DNA of 64,000 nucleotides from the IMG/VR virus record IMGVR_UViG_3300035698_035315, positions 1-64,000 of that record. One strand, given 5' to 3'. The notes beneath the pieces are model-generated. The model worked only from the letters and a program-made list of their open reading frames with translations, was not told the DNA's origin and did not search any database. The stretch comes from a virus. This document shows, piece after piece, positions 40,165 to 49,241 of the stretch. A program made the position numbers and the translations under genes. How positions within the stretch are numbered: position 1 is the stretch's first letter; every line of letters starts with the position of its first letter.

Positions 40165-41727
40165 ATGAATCTCAAAAGGGCTCTTGCGGACGAATCATTG
40201 GCCAATTTTAGTTGGCTCAAGAATCCTGAAACATACGAGCCTAAAGACAAGGACATTGATAAAAAAGATGATCTTGAAATTGAATGGGGTTCGGCTAGTG
40301 GAGTCGATATAGGTCAAGAAAATTATCCGCCGCCAACGACTATTGAAGACGAGCTTCCAGATTCAGATGATCAAGTTATTCGATTTGCTCGTGAACGGAT
40401 GTTGCAAGGTGTGATGGGTAGTTCGTTGGTTGCTCAACTTCAGAAACGTTTTGGAAGTGCTGGTGTAAATTCGGCGTTCAAACAGTTGAAGGATTTGTTT
40501 GAGAATGATGGGATAGTTGGTTGTGTGGCTGTTGACACTCGTGACTATAAAAAGTGTCAGGATGCTCTAAAGATTGCATCGAAGTCGCCCTATAAGAGAT
40601 ATATGCGTTATGCTATCATTCATGAGCGGTGTGCGAATTGCCAATTTTTGACGAACATCAAGGACAATAAGGATGAAATAGCGGTTGCTACATCTGGCAA
40701 TCCGCTTGATGATTTTTTTATGGAAAGCCAGGGTAGCACACGTTTGCGACCTTTTTGTGCAAACTTGAATAGGTTGCTGATTTCGGGACATGGAGATATT
40801 GATGAGTCTGAAGTAGATGAGACTTTGATTGACCTTATGATGTTGGGAATGTTGACAGAAGAAGAAGCAGACGGGATTCGTAAGAAAAAGAAGAATGCCT
40901 TTGAGAAAATCAGATTGGCATTCAGGACGATTGCTCAGCGAAAGCCGGACAAGTATAAAGAAACGATAGATGTTAGTGAGCATACAATTGAGGCTACTGA
41001 TATTCAAGTAGGCGTTGTTCCTGTCAAGAAGATTATTCCCTTGGATGTTGATACAGTTGACTATGAGACGGCTCAGCAGGTTGATTTTGAATCGGCGCCT
41101 CCTGGTATGATTGAGGTTAGCGAAAAGTCTGCTCAGTTAGATATTGAAGTAGCCAAGCAGAAGAAGACAGATTACTTGGATGTTGACAATGTTGACCATG
41201 AGGCTTCCATGGATGTTCAGGTGTTTGATGAGCCGGCGAGATTGTCTCAGCTTTCTGTAGACAAGTTATCATCTGAAATTCTGTCAGATATTGAAGTGGC
41301 CAAAGAAGTCAAGACAGAACACATAGAAGTTGATCCGGTAGATCATGTTATGGATCGTGAAGTAGAAGTTGCAAAAGCGAAAAAGGTTGATAAGCCTTTA
41401 GATGTTGGAGAAGTAACAGCAAGTCTTAGCAAGTTTAGTTTGGACAAAAAGTCTAAGAAGGACATAGATGTTGATGTTGAAGATGACAGAATTGACAAGC
41501 ATATCACTATAGATGCTGAGCGTGATGAGAGTTTAGAAATCTTTGGTAGCTCGTCTATATTGGATGGCATTGAAATGGATGCTTCGGCTGAGTCTATAGA
41601 TATTGATGGTTCTGCTTTTGTTGAGCCTGAGTTTCAGGGCATTGACGAGATAGCTATCAACAAGAAGGCGAAGAAGAGGGATGACTTGAATGTTGATATG
41701 AGTGGTGGTTTTGATTGGGAATGGTAG
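40165..41727 (+). CDS. Large acidic protein with degenerate repeats, upstream of terminase
   Basis: A 520-residue protein. Residues 60-260 are helical with a possible metal site (HERCANCQFL...RPFCANLNRL). Residues 275-510 form low-complexity repeats around DIEVAK(Q/E)xKT and LDVD(N/T)VDxE, very acidic, ending in MSGGFDWEW. The short aromatic tail may be a docking peptide. It could be a scaffold, an internal head protein or a terminase partner; no family is recognised. The start is preceded by AAAGGAGGATTAGG. Confidence 0.6.
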   Translation: MNLKRALADESLANFSWLKNPETYEPKDKDIDKKDDLEIEWGSASGVDIGQENYPPPTTIEDELPDSDDQVIRFARERMLQGVMGSSLVAQLQKRFGSAGVNSAFKQLKDLFENDGIVGCVAVDTRDYKKCQDALKIASKSPYKRYMRYAIIHERCANCQFLTNIKDNKDEIAVATSGNPLDDFFMESQGSTRLRPFCANLNRLLISGHGDIDESEVDETLIDLMMLGMLTEEEADGIRKKKKNAFEKIRLAFRTIAQRKPDKYKETIDVSEHTIEATDIQVGVVPVKKIIPLDVDTVDYETAQQVDFESAPPGMIEVSEKSAQLDIEVAKQKKTDYLDVDNVDHEASMDVQVFDEPARLSQLSVDKLSSEILSDIEVAKEVKTEHIEVDPVDHVMDREVEVAKAKKVDKPLDVGEVTASLSKFSLDKKSKKDIDVDVEDDRIDKHITIDAERDESLEIFGSSSILDGIEMDASAESIDIDGSAFVEPEFQGIDEIAINKKAKKRDDLNVDMSGGFDWEW

Positions 41728-41737
41728 GAGACAAATG

Positions 41738-42295
41738 ATGTCTGAAACATTTGAAAAAGATGACACGTTTTCGGTTGTTGAGGGCGGTTCTACAGCTATG
41801 GTTGTAGATGGCCCTCACAGTGTTTCTGAGCATCGCAAACGTCTCATTTCAAAATATCATGATGGTCATGGCGGCTTGATGGAGCGTCTATCCGCTAGTG
41901 GTGGGGAGACGTTTGAAGGATTGCTGATAGCTCTTGTAAATGAGATAGTTGGCGAGACGGATCATTTGCTTGGTAATGAGCTTATTGCTACTGAGGAAGG
42001 TTCTTTACGTGATTCTTCGGTAATTTCTTTCAAGAGAGCAGAAGTTCTTGAGAAAGCTTTGAAGGCAATTCAAGCCAAGCAGCAATTTGAGCGTGAGAAT
42101 GGTCTTGATCTTGACTCGCCTGCAATGCGTGTAGTTTTCAGATATTTCATGTCTAAGGTGAAGTTGACTTTTGAGATGTTAGGTTATGAGGACGAGGCAT
42201 CGGATGTATTTTTTAGAACGCTTGGTGTGAATATGGAAATTTGGAAGAAAGAGTTGGAAGAAGAGCTTAGCATTGACAGTATGAGCGAGGAGTAA
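41738..42295 (+). CDS. Hypothetical helical protein, possible small terminase partner
   Basis: A 185-residue protein (ATG 41738 or 41735, site GGAGACAA). It is mostly helical (LMERLSASGGETFEGLLIALVNEIVGE, AEVLEKALKAIQAKQQFERENG). It overlaps the terminase large subunit start by one base (TAATG). By position and fold it may be the small terminase subunit, but no HTH is clear, so this is only a suggestion. Confidence 0.55.
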   Translation: MSETFEKDDTFSVVEGGSTAMVVDGPHSVSEHRKRLISKYHDGHGGLMERLSASGGETFEGLLIALVNEIVGETDHLLGNELIATEEGSLRDSSVISFKRAEVLEKALKAIQAKQQFERENGLDLDSPAMRVVFRYFMSKVKLTFEMLGYEDEASDVFFRTLGVNMEIWKKELEEELSIDSMSEE

Positions 42296-45204
42296 TGGCT
42301 AAAGACGTTTTCATGCGCGACTTGACAGAATCTTTCCTGTCAGGCAATACAACTGACATAGTAGATGCCATTACGTTTATGGAGTCTGCATGGGGCTTAC
42401 ATATCAGGTTCAAGCCAGCTCAGAAGTTTATTATCAAGATGTTTTATGGCTTGGAGCTGGAAGACAAAGAGAAGCTTGTTGAAGTTCCTGACATTGTAAA
42501 TGACCGCATTTTGTACAAGTTTACAGAGGTTGAATTCCTCAAGTATCTTTACGAAGAGGGACGGACAAATATAAAAGAGTCAACTGGGTTACAGTTTAGA
42601 GAGCTTGTTTTGGTACTTGGCAGACGTTCCGGCAAGTGCTTGTATAAGCAAGATTGGGCTAATACGACGATAGGAACTATAACTTATGGAGAATTACTTG
42701 AAAGAAATGGAAAAGGAGAGCGAATAGGGATTCTCACATATAACCCTGTCACGTTGAAAAGATGTATAACTTATGACTATTCTATTTGGTCGAATGGCAT
42801 AAAGAGATGTTATGAACTTAGAACACGGAGAGGTAGCGTTCAGATAGCTTCGGCCAATCATCCTTTTTTGATATGGCGTGACAATGAAGAAATCCCTGGA
42901 TTTGTCAATTTGGAAGATTTGAGAAGCGGCGATAGGATTGCTGTTTCTAGTGAAACAGCAACTTTTGGTTGTGAGGGAATTGGTATAAGCAGGGCAAAGT
43001 TGTTGGGTTATTTGCAGGGTGACGGCGGAACAACTCATTCAGTAGTTTTTACTACAGATAATGCGAAACATTTGTTAGATTTCAAAGAGTTGATTTCTCA
43101 AGAATTTCTTGATTATCAAGTCAAAGGCAAAGACTCAAAGGGTTATGATGTTATCAAAAGCTTACAGGGACATAAGCAGAATGGTAGTCAGAAAAACGAG
43201 GTTGTAGAGTGGCTGACAAGTATTGGATGTTTTGAAAAAAAGTCAATTCCAGAGTGTATTTTGAGAGGTTCGAAAGCAGAGGTAGCTGCATTTCTATCGA
43301 GACTTTTTGCTTGTGATGGTTGTACTTCTGTCAAAAATGGCAAGGATAAATCTCATAGTTTATCATCAGTTGAAATAGGATATTGTTCGTCATCATGGGA
43401 CTTGATTCAAGGTGTAAGACATTTATTGTTGAAGTTTGGCATTCATTGTTCTATCAGAGATAGGAAGATTATGTTAGATGGGAAGGAACATCAATCATAT
43501 TCTCTTTCTATTTGTATGAGTGAATCAGTATGTAGATTTGCGGAAGAGATTGGAATTTTTGGCAAAGAAGATGCTTTGGATAAAGTTTCTGTAGTAAATC
43601 AGCGTAATGATATGGCTTTTTCAGATGTTGCATGGGATGAAGTTGAGGCTGTTGAATTTGCTGGCGAGTTGGAAACTATAGATTTGACAGTAGAAGGGAC
43701 AAACATCATAGGTGGAGATATCATCTCACATAATAGTACGATGGCGGCCTGTATGTCGAATTATGAGATGTATAAGCTCATCAAGCGTGGTGATCCTTCG
43801 GCATATTATGGATTTCCTCCTGAGACGAACATATCAATTACGAATGTTGCTCCCACGGATGATCAAGCGGGTGTTGTGTTCAATATGATTCTTGGACAGG
43901 CGATGAATTGTCCATTTTTGCGAGACCGTTCTATCAATCAGACTCAGACGTATTTCAATTTGCGTACAGATGCAGACATGAAATCACTTGCTAAGCGGAA
44001 GCGTGCGAGTATTACATCTTTGGCGGGCGGTTGTGCATCGAACAGTTTACGTGGTCGGAACAATATAACAATTATATTGGATGAGATGGCATTTTTTATT
44101 GACAACAATGGCCGGTTTTCTGGTGGTGAGGTATATCGAGCGCTTACTCCTTCTACAGCAACATTTGAGGGTGATGGCAAGATTATCTGTATCAGTTCTC
44201 CGCGTGCCAAGTATGGGGCATTTTATGATCGGTTTTCACAGAGTGTAGATGAAAAAGATTCCACATTGATGTTCCAGATGTATTCTGCAATGTGTAATCC
44301 AAACGTTGATTCCATGCATCTCAAGAACGAGCGTCGGCGTGATAGAAGTGGGTTTATGTGCGAGTATGGCGGAGAATTTTCAGATACGATTACAGCTTGG
44401 ATAGATGATGAGCCATCTTTCAAAGCTTGTTTATCCGAGCGTGTTGGACGTTCAAGGGGTGATGTTGGTGTACCATATTTTATGGGCATAGACCTTGGCT
44501 TGAAGAATGATGGAACGGCGGTAGTGATTGTACATCGGGACGATGAGACGAAGAAGATATTTTTGGATTATGCTGAAGTATGGTACTCGGCGTCATCGGA
44601 TGTATGGGAATCAGAAAGCAGCATTTACTCTGATTGTAGGCATTTTGCTCATCGCGATGTAATTCAGGTTTCGGAAGTAGCTAAGGAAATAGGGCGTCTT
44701 TGTTTGTGGTTTCCTACAAAGAGTGGTTGGTTTGATCAGTACAATGGATATTCTTTACACGAGCAATTACACAACATGGGCTTGAATCAATTCAAGATGG
44801 AGCAGGTTACTGATGTTTTGAATAACAAGGTTTATCAATTGTTAAAGATGCTATTGATGGACAAACTGATTGACATGTTCAATCATCCTGTTTTGGTTTC
44901 TGAGATGTTGATGTTAGAAGCCGAGCGTAAGGCCAGGAATAAGGTTCAGGTTCGTGCTCCGAGTAGACGTGGCGCTCACGACGACATGTCTGATGCATTT
45001 GCAAGAGCAGTTTGGGAGTGTTACCAGCATTATCAAACCAAGTCTATTGACAACATAACATCGCTTGTTGGTGGGGGCCGTTCCGTAACATCGAGGGATG
45101 TTGCGAGTTCAAGTCTTGATGCTTTTCGGTTACAGCGCATGAAGGCCCATGGGGTTAACATTCGCAATATAAGTCAAAATCGGCGTGCAAAAAGAAGTTT
45201 TTGA
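42295..45204 (+). CDS. terL: Terminase large subunit, interrupted by an intein in Walker A
   Basis: A 969-residue precursor; after intein removal (366 residues) the mature protein is about 603 residues, normal for TerL. ATPase: Walker A LVLGRRSGK/S (split between K114 and S481 of the precursor) and Walker B TIILDEMAFF (about 590). Nuclease: YFMGIDLGLKNDGTAVV (about 730) and the C-terminal AHDDMSDAFARAVW (about 895). It packages DNA into proheads together with the portal. The gene is coupled to the preceding gene (TAATG). Confidence 0.95.
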   Translation: MAKDVFMRDLTESFLSGNTTDIVDAITFMESAWGLHIRFKPAQKFIIKMFYGLELEDKEKLVEVPDIVNDRILYKFTEVEFLKYLYEEGRTNIKESTGLQFRELVLVLGRRSGKCLYKQDWANTTIGTITYGELLERNGKGERIGILTYNPVTLKRCITYDYSIWSNGIKRCYELRTRRGSVQIASANHPFLIWRDNEEIPGFVNLEDLRSGDRIAVSSETATFGCEGIGISRAKLLGYLQGDGGTTHSVVFTTDNAKHLLDFKELISQEFLDYQVKGKDSKGYDVIKSLQGHKQNGSQKNEVVEWLTSIGCFEKKSIPECILRGSKAEVAAFLSRLFACDGCTSVKNGKDKSHSLSSVEIGYCSSSWDLIQGVRHLLLKFGIHCSIRDRKIMLDGKEHQSYSLSICMSESVCRFAEEIGIFGKEDALDKVSVVNQRNDMAFSDVAWDEVEAVEFAGELETIDLTVEGTNIIGGDIISHNSTMAACMSNYEMYKLIKRGDPSAYYGFPPETNISITNVAPTDDQAGVVFNMILGQAMNCPFLRDRSINQTQTYFNLRTDADMKSLAKRKRASITSLAGGCASNSLRGRNNITIILDEMAFFIDNNGRFSGGEVYRALTPSTATFEGDGKIICISSPRAKYGAFYDRFSQSVDEKDSTLMFQMYSAMCNPNVDSMHLKNERRRDRSGFMCEYGGEFSDTITAWIDDEPSFKACLSERVGRSRGDVGVPYFMGIDLGLKNDGTAVVIVHRDDETKKIFLDYAEVWYSASSDVWESESSIYSDCRHFAHRDVIQVSEVAKEIGRLCLWFPTKSGWFDQYNGYSLHEQLHNMGLNQFKMEQVTDVLNNKVYQLLKMLLMDKLIDMFNHPVLVSEMLMLEAERKARNKVQVRAPSRRGAHDDMSDAFARAVWECYQHYQTKSIDNITSLVGGGRSVTSRDVASSSLDAFRLQRMKAHGVNIRNISQNRRAKRSF
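42637..43734 (+). mobile_element. TerL intein with LAGLIDADG endonuclease
   Basis: 366 residues from C115 (CLYKQDW) to the terminal Ser-His-Asn (IISHN), followed by Ser481 as the first C-extein residue. The splicing blocks are complete (TRRGSVQIASANHPFL as block B). Two LAGLIDADG motifs (KLLGYLQGDGGT and FLSRLFACDGCT) mark an active-type homing endonuclease domain. The insertion falls directly inside the P-loop, between the conserved Lys and Ser. Confidence 0.93.
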
Positions 45205-45272
45205 ATCGTTTAATGGAAAAAATCTGTTTATGTTATCAAGAAGGATTGCAGTTGAGACAGGGAGTTATGTAG

Positions 45273-47225
45273 ATGGCTAAGAAGTCTCAAATTGAGGTTA
45301 CGGAAGAGGAAGTCAAGCGGCGTCGCAAGAAGGTAAATTCTGTACGTCGTATTGCGGAGAATATTCATAAGCTCCGCAGGCAGATAACTACTGATCTCAA
45401 GTCAGATAACGAGAAAACCAATTTGACTGCTCTTGTCGTTTCCATTATGGACAAAACTGCCGAACGTGTTGGAAACGAATCATCGGCAGATAGTGGTCAT
45501 TATGGTGTTACTGGATTTCGTGTTAAGCATGTAAGCGTAGAAGGCAACAAGGTACGGTTGAATTATGTTGGAAAGTCGGGCGTAGAGCAAATTAAAGAGT
45601 TTACTGATAGTAACATGGCCAACATGCTCGTAAAGTGCATGGAGAGGGCTGAAAACAGCGAATTCCCGGTGTTTACCACGTCTGACGGTTTCAAGATAAA
45701 GGCTGATAGAATCAATAGGTATTTGTCCAAGTTTGGGATTACTGCTAAAGACATTCGGGGATATTCGGCAAATCGTTTTTTGGTTGATTCTCTCAAAAAT
45801 GCTGAGATTTCAGGAGATGAGAAAGATCGCCAGAAAAAGTTTCGTGAGGTTATCAAATCGGTAGCCGAGCGAGTAGGTCATCAGGCGGCCACCTTACGGA
45901 AACACTATTTATTGCCTAATCTTGAAGACGAGTATGTTAAGAAGGGAAATGTTGTATCTGTCAAAGAAGCTGCTGTTGTTACGGAAGGCAGTATTAGCAT
46001 TATAGCAAGTCGTTTAGTTAGGGCATTTGTTAGGCAATATAAAGAGAATAGTGATGGCTCAGTTACATTTTTTTCAACAAAGTATTGGCCGAAGTTTTTA
46101 GTGATTCCTCAAGGCAAAAACAAGTATGAAGTAGTGCAGTTTGCATCCAAAAAAAAGGTCATGAATGCGTATAAAAAACTACCTATTTCAAGGCTACTCA
46201 GATATCTTTTGGCGTTACAGATTGAGATTTTCCATTTAGATAAGTTTATGGCGAAAGTTGAAGAGGGCGATTTTGAACGAGCCTATAAGGGTTATGTTGA
46301 GACCTATGTGGGAATAGCTTTGTGTAAGTTGGCATCTTCTGGGGCCGGTTTTAAGAAGTTAAAGTCTACTGGTAGGAAAGCGTATGATTTCATTGTAGAG
46401 AAGGATTTTGATGTTGACAAGATTGGTTTGTTTGATTTTCTTGTTGTAAAGAACAAGATGGAATTGTCATTTTTTGAGCCTTTGTTTGGCGAGATTGAGG
46501 CTACAAAGAGCGAGAGTATAGAAGAATACAATTATAAGGACTGGAATATACTCGTTGATGTCAAAACAAAGTATGATACGGCCAGTATTACGAAACTTTT
46601 GGATAAGGTAGAGTCTGCATTACGGTCAAAAGGTATGGGAAAATTGGCTTATGGTAGTGTGTTCGTACATCCCACATTACCTGGGGGTGATATGGCTGAT
46701 TATGATGAGAGTAAAGATTCTTTGCGTCTTCGCTCAAAGGGACTTAAAGGAACATCGCGGCAAGTGTATGATGTGCTTCATGAATTGGCTCATCGTAATT
46801 GGAGTAAGTTTGCAAGTAAGCAATTGAAGTCTATGATGATAAAGAAGTATCGCATGTCGGAATTTGCTGAGCCAACTTCAAGGGATTTAAAATTGAATAT
46901 TGGCGACGTAATTATTGATAAAAGTGCAGGCGATAAATATGAAGTATTGGAGTGTGGGTATGTTGATGTTATTGTGGAGCTGATTGAGACGACAAAACGT
47001 CGTCAAAGGAGTATTGGGAAAAAATATAAGATTTTCACAAAAACAATTGCAACTGATAGTCTTACTATAGAGGGTAAAAAGAAGCCTGATTTGGATTACA
47101 GTTCGTATTTTCCCACATCGTACAGTCAGACTGATTATGAAGAAATGTATGCTGAGTTGTTTTCTGTATGGGCAACTAAGGGTCTTAATGACCCTGCTCG
47201 TTCGTGGTTTGAGGATTTGCATTGA
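45273..47225 (+). CDS. Topoisomerase IB fused to a zinc metallopeptidase-like domain
   Basis: A 650-residue protein. Residues 20-225 are a poxvirus/bacterial-type topoisomerase IB: R65 (AERVGN), K101 (VGKSG), R162 (KDIRGYSAN), H203 (ERVGH) and Y212 (RKHYLLP), with the H-Y spacing of nine seen in the vaccinia enzyme. The C-terminal part (about 250-650) is different: it holds H503-E-L-A-H507 (DVLHELAH) and a downstream acidic helix (YEEMYAELFSVW, about 625), typical of metallopeptidases, with an SH3/KOW-like insert between. Lying between TerL and portal, it is likely packaged. The topoisomerase call is firm; protease activity is inferred. Confidence 0.87.
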   Translation: MAKKSQIEVTEEEVKRRRKKVNSVRRIAENIHKLRRQITTDLKSDNEKTNLTALVVSIMDKTAERVGNESSADSGHYGVTGFRVKHVSVEGNKVRLNYVGKSGVEQIKEFTDSNMANMLVKCMERAENSEFPVFTTSDGFKIKADRINRYLSKFGITAKDIRGYSANRFLVDSLKNAEISGDEKDRQKKFREVIKSVAERVGHQAATLRKHYLLPNLEDEYVKKGNVVSVKEAAVVTEGSISIIASRLVRAFVRQYKENSDGSVTFFSTKYWPKFLVIPQGKNKYEVVQFASKKKVMNAYKKLPISRLLRYLLALQIEIFHLDKFMAKVEEGDFERAYKGYVETYVGIALCKLASSGAGFKKLKSTGRKAYDFIVEKDFDVDKIGLFDFLVVKNKMELSFFEPLFGEIEATKSESIEEYNYKDWNILVDVKTKYDTASITKLLDKVESALRSKGMGKLAYGSVFVHPTLPGGDMADYDESKDSLRLRSKGLKGTSRQVYDVLHELAHRNWSKFASKQLKSMMIKKYRMSEFAEPTSRDLKLNIGDVIIDKSAGDKYEVLECGYVDVIVELIETTKRRQRSIGKKYKIFTKTIATDSLTIEGKKKPDLDYSSYFPTSYSQTDYEEMYAELFSVWATKGLNDPARSWFEDLH

Positions 47226-47251
47226 TGGTTTGTCAAGTAAGGAGGTTTTTT

Positions 47252-47602
47252 ATGGACAGTAAAAGAATAGCAAGCCATTTGGTCAAGTTGTCAAAACAAT
47301 TGATGGGCGCTCGCATGCGTAAGACGTATTCCGGGAACGTGGCCACCATGGTTTGGCCACTGAGGGCATTCAGAATTTACACATCCCAGATTCCCACACA
47401 GATCAAGAAGTTTGAATCTCAGGTCAAACGTGCAAAAGGTCAGTTGAAGCGTGGTGGCCTTGAGATTGTTGCGGAGGAGCCGTCCGTGTTGATTAGTGAG
47501 AGGGGTGATAAGGGGTTGACGCTTAATTGGTCTTGTAACATTCAGATGACAGATGGCATGGAGTCCATTTTAGAGTCTCTGGGTTGGAATCTTTCTGTTT
47601 AG
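47252..47602 (+). CDS. KRIAxxLVKLSK-module protein
   Basis: A 116-residue protein from ATG 47252 behind AAGGAGG. It opens with the shared module (DSKRIASHLVKLSKQLM), then a mixed domain with long helix (IPTQIKKFESQVKRAKGQLKRGG). The upstream 17 bases (GTTTGTCAAGTAAGGAG) are repeated before the next gene, so leader plus module were duplicated as a unit. The role is unknown; likely a virion protein. Confidence 0.7.
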   Translation: MDSKRIASHLVKLSKQLMGARMRKTYSGNVATMVWPLRAFRIYTSQIPTQIKKFESQVKRAKGQLKRGGLEIVAEEPSVLISERGDKGLTLNWSCNIQMTDGMESILESLGWNLSV

Positions 47603-47630
47603 AAAGTTTGTCAAGTAAGGAGTTTTGCTG

Positions 47631-48065
47631 ATGGACAGAAAAAGGGTAGCGAGAGAATTGGTCAAGTTGGCTAAAGGGATTATGGCTAGGGATAAGGTTG
47701 TTGTTACGCGGGCAAACATAGATGTTTCCACCCCCGAGAGTTTGAGCTATTATATGGGATGTGGTTCAGGTAGGTATGATTACAGCGTAACTGGTATTGG
47801 TCAATCAGAGTATGAGGCGTATGAAGACGCTATAGAAGCGATTTACCAAAGTCATAATATAGATGATAAAGACCGTAAAACCAAGAAGATTTTTAAGGAT
47901 TTAGGTAGAGGTTTGAGCAAAGACGAGGATATTGAGCAATATGTAGATGATTACGTTGATGATGATTATGATACTACAAGAGAATATGAAGAAGCGGTTT
48001 CTGAGGCAATGTCCGATGTGAATTATTACGCTTGCATACAGTATGACATTGAAGAGAGTGGTTGA
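47631..48065 (+). CDS. KRVAxELVKLAK-module protein, acidic
   Basis: A 144-residue protein from ATG 47631. It opens with DRKRVARELVKLAKGIM, the clearest form of the module. The remainder is acidic and Tyr-rich (YYMGCGSGRYDYSVTGIGQ, DDYVDDDYDTTREYEEA). No known family. Probably packaged with the head by means of its N-terminus (inference). Confidence 0.7.
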   Translation: MDRKRVARELVKLAKGIMARDKVVVTRANIDVSTPESLSYYMGCGSGRYDYSVTGIGQSEYEAYEDAIEAIYQSHNIDDKDRKTKKIFKDLGRGLSKDEDIEQYVDDYVDDDYDTTREYEEAVSEAMSDVNYYACIQYDIEESG

Positions 48066-48068
48066 TAA

Positions 48069-48686
48069 ATGGGCGATTTATGTTACATGCTGAAAGACGG
48101 AGAAGAAATACCCGTTGAACCGGCGGGTATTCTTCTTACGTCTGGTTGGTTGCCAGGCACCTGGGTCAAGTATCACCCTGTTGCTCCGGTATTTACTGCT
48201 GGCGCTATAGGTGCTGTTGACCGTTCGGATGGAACTGGCGTGTTGGCTGGATTTTTGATAACAGGTCCACAGCATAAACAGCCAGTCGAGCTTGAGAGTG
48301 ACATGTGGACAACGGATACTCGTCAAAGGGCTGGTGGTTCTACTAAAGCGGATTGGACGGCCATTGATGCCGGGGATACTATTTCGTTTGACAAAGAAGG
48401 TTTGTTGCAGCACATGGGAAGTCGTATTGTTACGATGTATGTGCCTCCTACCGGATTTTTCAAGTTTTATGTATTTGAGACAGAAACAAAGGCTAAGCGT
48501 CATACTGGTGTTGGCGCAGATTTAACATACACACCGGGCGACCCGTTATATGTTAGCGAGAATGGGTTGTTGACTTCTGAAAAGGAAACTGTTAGTCACA
48601 TTTGGTCGGGGTATGTAGTAGCTCGTTATGGTTCCGATTTTGAGGGCAATTTCATCATAGCAGCGGCTGCTACGGCGAAATTTTAA
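48069..48686 (+). CDS. Probable capsid-associated (decoration-like) protein
   Basis: A 205-residue beta-rich protein without charged helices. Segments such as PAGILLTSGWLPGTWVKYHPVAPVFTAG (read in parts) and GDPLYVSENGLL resemble small beta-barrel head proteins that decorate capsids and control surface loops. It ends with WSGYVVARYGSDFEGN. It follows the module proteins and precedes the coiled-coil protein and portal; position supports a head role. A short AACCG/CGGTT hairpin follows. Confidence 0.6.
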   Translation: MGDLCYMLKDGEEIPVEPAGILLTSGWLPGTWVKYHPVAPVFTAGAIGAVDRSDGTGVLAGFLITGPQHKQPVELESDMWTTDTRQRAGGSTKADWTAIDAGDTISFDKEGLLQHMGSRIVTMYVPPTGFFKFYVFETETKAKRHTGVGADLTYTPGDPLYVSENGLLTSEKETVSHIWSGYVVARYGSDFEGNFIIAAAATAKF

Positions 48687-48724
48687 CCGTTTTTTTCAAC
48701 GGTTGACAATATAAGGAGGTGGGC

Positions 48725-49228
48725 ATGTCAGACGAAGTTGTTGATGCTAGTTTATTAGGTGCCGCGATGGAAGCAGACAAGAAGCTATCAGATAGGGACA
48801 AAAAAGATACGGGTGGGTTACCTCCTGGCCATCCAGCATTGATAGCTATTGAGGATGCCCAGTTGAGATTTCAATTGCGCCAACAGATGGAGGAAGAACG
48901 AGAGCGAGAGAACATCAAGCATGTAAAGAAGCTGGGTGTTAAGGAAAAGAAGGAAAACCGCAGAAAAGAAGCACAGCAACGGATTGAAAATGATAAGCAG
49001 AACGAAAAGTTAGGCCAAACAGCAAAATTGGTAAATGCCGGGATTGATGGCGTAATTGATTCGATGAACGAGTTTACGGAAAAAATGGAAGAGGCAAAAA
49101 AGATTTTTGAGAAGTGTCCTGCTGTCATGATGCGAATAACTCGATTGGAAAGATTGATGGCTGCTTGTCATAGGGGCATTTTGGAATCGCGGTTACGTCC
49201 GCAACACCTAAGTAGCGTGATAGAATAA
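48725..49228 (+). CDS. Coiled-coil protein upstream of portal
   Basis: A 167-residue protein from ATG 48725 behind AAGGAGGTGGGC. A long charged coiled coil runs from about 50 to 145 (QMEEERERENIKHVKKLGVK, RKEAQQRIENDKQNEKLGQ). It is a candidate structural or scaffold accessory. It is not recognised. Confidence 0.65.
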   Translation: MSDEVVDASLLGAAMEADKKLSDRDKKDTGGLPPGHPALIAIEDAQLRFQLRQQMEEERERENIKHVKKLGVKEKKENRRKEAQQRIENDKQNEKLGQTAKLVNAGIDGVIDSMNEFTEKMEEAKKIFEKCPAVMMRITRLERLMAACHRGILESRLRPQHLSSVIE

Positions 49229-49241
49229 AGAGGATGTGGAT

